Positions 61,001 through 64,000 of a stretch of DNA of 64,000 nt are shown here, one piece after another. Source of the DNA: JAHELQ01 sp965603365 (lineage in GTDB: Bacteria > Acidobacteriota > Aminicenantia > UBA2199); NCBI GenBank assembly GCA_965603365.1, contig CBFDCR010000015.1:1-64000 (forward strand). Reading direction: 5' to 3'. Position 1 is the first letter of the stretch. Every line of letters starts with the position of its first letter. The position numbers were made by a program, and so were the translations under genes. The notes under the pieces are model-generated. The model searched no databases. It worked only from the letters and a program-made list of their open reading frames with translations, and was not told where the DNA came from.

Positions 61001-64000
61001 AGGGGGACCGGGTTAACAACAACGATACCTGACTGTCCTCGATCATATACCTCTTGCGTCCGTGGGGGTATTCCGGGGCGATGGGCAGGTAGGCACAGCC
61101 GGCTCTCAAAATGCCGAATACGCCGATTAACATTTCCAGAGAACGCTCTAGCATTAGGCCCACGGCTTTGCCGGGAATCGCACCTTTATGTTTTAGCACT
61201 CCCCCCAATCGTTGGACTCTTTCATGAAAACCCCGGTAGGTGAATTGCCTTTCTTCAAAGACTACGGCTGTGTTATCGGGAGTTCGGACTGTCCGGTTCG
61301 CGAACAGTTCATAAATGGTTTTTTCCCGGGGAAAATTTTCCTCTGTACAATTCCATTCATATAACAATCGCCTGATTTCGGATGCTCCCAACATCGGCAG
61401 CAGCGATATTTTCTTCTCGGGTTGAGTCATGACCTCCTGAAGCAATTTTTTATAATGGTTCAGAACCCGCTCTATGGTACCGGCCTCAAATATATCCGTA
61501 TTGTACTCCCAATCGATTAACATCTCCCCCGCTTCTCCCTCTACCGGCAGAATGACCACGATGTTCATGTCGAATTTCGAGGTCCTGTTGTGAGAAGGTT
61601 CGACCGTCAATTCGAGATTCGGTAGTTGTAAACGCCCTGTCGGTGTGTCCATAAAGCTGTATAAGACCTGGAAAATTGGCGTATAGCTTAAGCTCCTCTC
61701 AGGTCTCATCACCTCCACTACCTTTTCAAAGGGGGTGTCCTGGTGTTCGTAGGCTTCTAAGCAGGTCGTCTTCACCCGTCGCAAGACATCTATAACCGGC
61801 ATATCTCCCGAAATCTGCGTCCTCAAGGCAATGGTATTAATCACCATCCCCAACATTCCCTCCAGCTCTTTAACGCGCCGGTTCGCGATCCCGGTTCCTA
61901 TGCACAGATCTTCACTGCCGCAATAGCGGAACATGAGCACTTTAAACACCGCCAACATCGTCATAAATAACGTCACATCGTTTTCTTTACTAAAATTTCG
62001 AAGAGCGGCGGCTAAATGGGCCGATAAAACAAGCCTTTTCATCGTCCCTCTCCCGCTTATTACAGGGGGTCTGGGACGGTCGGTGGGCAGTTCGAGCAGC
62101 GGCGGCAGCCCCGCTAATTTTTTCTGCCAATAATCGAGATGCCGTTTTAGCCTCTCTCCGTGTAAATATTCTCTCTGCCGGATGGCAAAATCCGCATATT
62201 GAATGGGCAGCTCCGGCAGAGGTGATGGTTCCCCGTTTAAATACGCCGTAAAAATGACAATAAACTCTTTTAACATCACCCCCTGGGTCCAACCGTCGTG
62301 AACCAGATGATGCTCTGTAGAAACCAGTAAATGTTCATCTTCCTTTAATTTCAATACCGTGACCCGCAGCATCGGGCCATGCTCAAAATCGAAGGGCCGC
62401 TGCCCCTCTTCGATGACAAACGCCTCAATTTTACGTTTCTGGGCAGCGGCATTTAAATCCCGCAAATCCAGAACCGGTATCTTCAATTCAAAGGGTTCCC
62501 CAATGACCTGCACCGGTTCCCCATCTATTGTGGGAAACACGGTGCGGAGTATCTCATGCCGTCGAATGATTTCACTAAACGTGCGCTCAAACAACGATAC
62601 ATCCAGGTCTCCTTTTATCCGCAGAACGCGGGGCACATGATAAGCCTTATTTTCTTTGTCCAATTGTTGTAAGAACCACAGCCGCTCCTGGGAAAAGGAC
62701 AACGGGATTTTTCCCGTCCTGGAAGCTCTGGACATCCGGGTGATGCTATCTTGCTTTTTTTCTACCCATCGGGATAATGCTATTATGGTGGGATTCTCAA
62801 AAAAACTTCGCAGTGAGACATCTCCACTGCCGGTCTTCCTGACCCGGGCAATGATCCGGTTGGCCAGTATAGAATCGCCTCCCAACTCGAAAAAGTCATC
62901 CTCGATACCAACCGGTTCGAGCTTGAGAACCTCCTGCCAGATAGATACCAACTGCTTCTCCGTCTCAGTGATGGGGGCCACATACCCGGTTCCTTTTACC
63001 ATCGATCTCTCGACTGGCTGCGGCAGTGAGCGTCGATCGATCTTACCGCTCGTTGTGACCGGCAGCTCGTTTAGCACCATAAAATATGCCGGCAGCATGT
63101 AAGCGGGCAATTTATTCGACAGGTATTCCCGCAGCCCTGCCGTAAAGGAGTTCCGATCTAACCGCCCTGCATATGAGGGCACGAGATAGGCTGCAAGATA
63201 CTTACTTCTACCGCCATCCTCTATGGCTTCAACAACTGCCTCCTTAACCGATTCGTGACTTAACAGATAATTCTCAATCTCTCCCGGCTCGATTCTGAAG
63301 CCCCGGATCTTAACCTGGTGGTCGATCCTGCCTAAAAACTCTATATTCCCGTCGGGCAGCCAGCGCGCCAGATCCCCCGTACGATACAGTGGGGTTTCCG
63401 GGCATTGGTCAAATGTGATGGGTGACTGGTGAACAATGGCTGGCGGTAAGCAGGGATTTATTACGAATTTTTCTGCCGTTAACTCCGGTTGATTTAAATA
63501 ACCCTCCGAAATGCCCTCACCGGCTATACATAGTTCACCAGGCACACCAATGGGCTGGGCCTTGAGATTTTGGTCCAGAATATAGACCCGGTGCAGGGCA
63601 GATGGCCGGCCGATGGGTATGCCTTCACTCTCTTTAAAATTGCCTGCCTCACCGGCTTTTAGCGAGAATATCGCCGTGTTAATCGTGGCCTCGGTGGGAC
63701 CGTACCCGTTATAAATCATACACCCTGGAGAGACAAGTCCGACCGTGTCGTTGACAAGCTTGCCGGTCAGTGTTTCTCCCCCCAAATGGACAATTTCTAC
63801 CCCCGGTATCCTCCTGCCCGAAGATACGGTTTGACCGAAAAGGGTGGGTGTGGTATGGAGTGTATTGATATCATGCTGCACGATAAAGTCGGCATAGGAA
63901 GTTAAACCGCCGAGTTCTGTCCGCTCCAAAAAGTAAAAAGTACCGCCGAACAAGATGGTGGTCAATATCTCGAACACTCCAAAATCAAAGGAATAGGACA
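55035..64000 (-). CDS. NRPS-A: three visible modules (5' end outside window)
   Basis: The frame stays open to the window edge and reads YSFDFG-VFEIL across 63977, so the GTG there is an internal Val codon in the middle of an A domain, not a start. Visible order: partial A (from motif A4); T GGDSI near 62870; C with HHLVHDG near 62310; A (61400-59760); T GGHS near 59675; C with HHIITDG near 59090; A (58150-56640); T GGHS near 56560; C with HHIISDA near 56000. The final C has Ala for the usual Gly after the catalytic Asp. The protein ends ETDFEFD. A-domain codes read D-F-F-H-H-G-G-I-N (unassigned), D-V-W-H-F-S-L-V-D (Ser) and D-A-W-F-L-G-H-V-V (Leu-like, one change). None of these A domains is interrupted in the visible part. 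It acts upstream of NRPS-B. Confidence 0.93.
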   Translation of the reverse strand, partial: SYSFDFGVFEILTTILFGGTFYFLERTELGGLTSYADFIVQHDINTLHTTPTLFGQTVSSGRRIPGVEIVHLGGETLTGKLVNDTVGLVSPGCMIYNGYGPTEATINTAIFSLKAGEAGNFKESEGIPIGRPSALHRVYILDQNLKAQPIGVPGELCIAGEGISEGYLNQPELTAEKFVINPCLPPAIVHQSPITFDQCPETPLYRTGDLARWLPDGNIEFLGRIDHQVKIRGFRIEPGEIENYLLSHESVKEAVVEAIEDGGRSKYLAAYLVPSYAGRLDRNSFTAGLREYLSNKLPAYMLPAYFMVLNELPVTTSGKIDRRSLPQPVERSMVKGTGYVAPITETEKQLVSIWQEVLKLEPVGIEDDFFELGGDSILANRIIARVRKTGSGDVSLRSFFENPTIIALSRWVEKKQDSITRMSRASRTGKIPLSFSQERLWFLQQLDKENKAYHVPRVLRIKGDLDVSLFERTFSEIIRRHEILRTVFPTIDGEPVQVIGEPFELKIPVLDLRDLNAAAQKRKIEAFVIEEGQRPFDFEHGPMLRVTVLKLKEDEHLLVSTEHHLVHDGWTQGVMLKEFIVIFTAYLNGEPSPLPELPIQYADFAIRQREYLHGERLKRHLDYWQKKLAGLPPLLELPTDRPRPPVISGRGTMKRLVLSAHLAAALRNFSKENDVTLFMTMLAVFKVLMFRYCGSEDLCIGTGIANRRVKELEGMLGMVINTIALRTQISGDMPVIDVLRRVKTTCLEAYEHQDTPFEKVVEVMRPERSLSYTPIFQVLYSFMDTPTGRLQLPNLELTVEPSHNRTSKFDMNIVVILPVEGEAGEMLIDWEYNTDIFEAGTIERVLNHYKKLLQEVMTQPEKKISLLPMLGASEIRRLLYEWNCTEENFPREKTIYELFANRTVRTPDNTAVVFEERQFTYRGFHERVQRLGGVLKHKGAIPGKAVGLMLERSLEMLIGVFGILRAGCAYLPIAPEYPHGRKRYMIEDSQVSLLLTRSPFRENWDEICECLTVEDLLSCQGDSHEPEEVAVTPGDPVYIIYTSGTTGRPKGTLIEHKSLVNRLNWMQRSYPLTEYDMILQKTPLFFDVSAWEIFWWLFCGASVFLLGAGKEKDSAAIIDAVERYRVTVIHFVPSMLNFFIDYVEELDSTNRISSLRYIFSSGEALLKQQVRSFNRLFRDHETRLVNLYGPTEATVDVTYFNCPTGEEVEPIPIGKPIDNIKIYILGQYLTPQPVGVYGEVCISGVGLARGYLNKPDLTAGKFSANPFEQSGYLYRTGDLARWLPNGQIDFKGRQDHQVKIRGYRIELGEIESQLRNHDRIKKAVVVAGTHGDGDTFLCAYYEKNSGAGEEITPNELKDYLGQRLPAYMIPFHFMRIDRIPLTPNGKIDRMKLPAPRIAPSSLHTAPRDEMEKKLVEIWAKALGVKRELIGIDSNFFHLGGHSLKAMAVAAKILNELKVRMPVAKIFVGPSIRCLVEMIKNGKYYQYTAPRPTEKKDYYALSSAQKRLYILHLMEHQNISYNMPVVLKLEGHLGAGKLEKALLRLTERHESLRTSINTINGEPFQKISGEVSFKIEYFDEAAGKKSGRGMDAREAAVRHIIKAFIRPFDLSQAPLLRVGLIKSGREENVLLVDMHHIITDGTSLNIFVEDLLKIYGGEKLPPMSIQYRDYLVWKQSINTTAEGKENLKAQEAYWLKEFEDEPPVLNLPLDFHRSAVQGFQGERVNFSIQERQTKGLKKLSREAGVTLYMLLLTVYIVLLAKIGGQEDIIIGTVTEGRDLEELSRVIGMFVKTLAIRSKPVGEKRFSGFLQEAKSTVLEAFENQDYPFEELVKTVSLNRDASRNPLFDTIFVLQNNGTLDIEIPGLNVQSYDYQREDSKFDLTLWGVETGEKLLFTFEYRVKLFKSTTISRFVQYFRKIVDSLLERPDRKISQLEWIPEEMKRQITVHFNDTDIDCPADKTIYELFQEQVELNAGTVGILYEEVHLTYRLLNRQANRLARVLQRKQVVSGSIAAIRVEPSIEMIVGVLSILKAGGAFLPIDSTTPKERVRYILKDSSSRLLLTHSKCEKDLVRDFPTINLEARRLFRGDAGNLECANSMDDPAYVIYTSGSTGRPKGVMVEHKSLNNLCWWHNLHYSISSSDHTVKYAGFGFDASVWEIFPYLIKGVCIDVIKGDLLLDIGELNRYFETHRITVGFLPTQVCEQFINLENSSLRLLLTGGDKLKKFVRRDYALTNHYGPTENTVVTTSFKVETGFENIPIGKPIYNTGIYIFGQAGKLQPIGIAGELCISGDGLARGYLNRPGLTAERFIHHPFIKGERLYKTGDLARLLPDGNIEFLGRKDRQVKIRGNRLELCELECHLARLDGIRQAVVLSVEEKRSKEQYLCAYLVTDGELETVGLREKLADTLPAYMIPSIFIPIEKVPLTASGKVNKEALPVPVFESGKKYVAPTAGLEKLLAEIWAEVLEIEEKAIGMDSNFFELGGHSLKINKLVLKIQRELQVKVPMARIFQTPTIRGLAHYLTEREIKCDYKSIERTEKKEYYALSSAQKRLFVLQQMDRESTGYHISNAVMVERPLEIDRLENVFRRLIKRHESLRTSFGILGKESFQRIHREVEFSIEQYEETLEAVKKILYEFIKPFDLQNAPLFRVCSIIVENERHILMLDMHHIISDAISFNLFITELTALYDGKELPPLTLQYRDYSEWQSSRKQQERRRQQEDFWRRQFEGDIPVLNLPTDYPRPDLLDFKGDVVRFEIDRDLSDQIKQFAVKSFVTLNIVLLSAYYVLLSKYTGQEDFVVGMPISGRTHNDFINTIGFFSNMLALRNRPNPNKTFKEFLEEVKGNAINAYENQEAQFDELIWKLKVPRIAGRHPLVETVLAIQEDMGITSARQNRQGVLNFTVFEFQEQKSHFDLMLHITESEAMLRVVLEYRNSLFKRAAIEEMSRCYLSILKQVIRNSNLKLHDILITDNFLRASSNILADKETDFEFD

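Noticed and set aside
63975..63977. GTG as the start codon of NRPS-A
   Set aside because: The frame continues upstream to the edge and reads an A4-type YSFDFG motif directly into this Val, so it is inside an A domain.

Overview
This window is almost entirely one minus-strand operon encoding a giant non-ribosomal peptide synthetase (NRPS) assembly line, transcribed from beyond position 64000 towards position 1. Every gene lies on the minus strand. Gaps between genes range from a 1-base overlap to 38 bases, so there is no gene-free stretch longer than that and no internal promoter or terminator that I can see. No tRNA, rRNA, insertion sequence, CRISPR array or epimerase domain was seen. The organism is probably a deep-branching, likely anaerobic bacterium of the Candidatus Aminicenantes / Acidobacteriota kind. 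I infer this from the NRPS style and from the NHL-like six-bladed beta-propeller lipoprotein; it is not proven.

Layout in transcription order: NRPS-A (55035 to beyond 64000, 5' end outside the window; A-T-C-A-T-C-A-T-C); a stand-alone cobalamin-type radical SAM protein, rSAM1 (53319-55022); NRPS-B (44512-53280, two modules); a PP-loop ATPase of the WbpG / AANH family (43418-44512); NRPS-C (29019-43400, 4793 aa, three modules); NRPS-D (20068-28989, two modules); NRPS-E (14181-20066, one module); a second stand-alone radical SAM protein, rSAM2 (12443-14158); NRPS-F (3798-12443, one terminal module with a thioesterase); a propeller lipoprotein (2614-3765); and a secreted GH2 beta-mannosidase running off the left edge (1-2600).

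The striking feature is that whole cofactor enzymes are spliced into adenylation (A) domains. Five A domains carry a radical SAM plus B12-binding-like cassette between core motifs A2 and A3, with the two halves in the reverse of the usual order. Two A domains carry a PqqD-like plus B12-binding plus radical SAM cassette between the start of the domain and motif A1. One A domain carries a methyltransferase at A2/A3. The terminal A domain, in NRPS-F, carries both radical SAM cassettes and, in its C-terminal subdomain, a wrecked second A domain interrupted by a ThiF/E1-like adenylyltransferase. Counting the two stand-alone proteins, nine radical SAM domains serve about twelve modules.

By-eye reading of A-domain specificity positions suggests, in order: unknown, Ser, Leu-like, Val, Gln (radical SAM), unknown possibly basic (radical SAM), Ser (methyltransferase), unknown (radical SAM), Thr, Pro-like (radical SAM), unknown (radical SAM), Asp (two radical SAM cassettes plus ThiF). 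Release is by a thioesterase whose nucleophile is Cys. Every NRPS whose N-terminus is visible starts with only the C-terminal lobe of a condensation domain, and all but the last end in a full condensation domain. Most NRPS proteins and both stand-alone radical SAM proteins end in an acidic/aromatic tail of the D-[FW]-x-F kind, which suggests a shared docking code.
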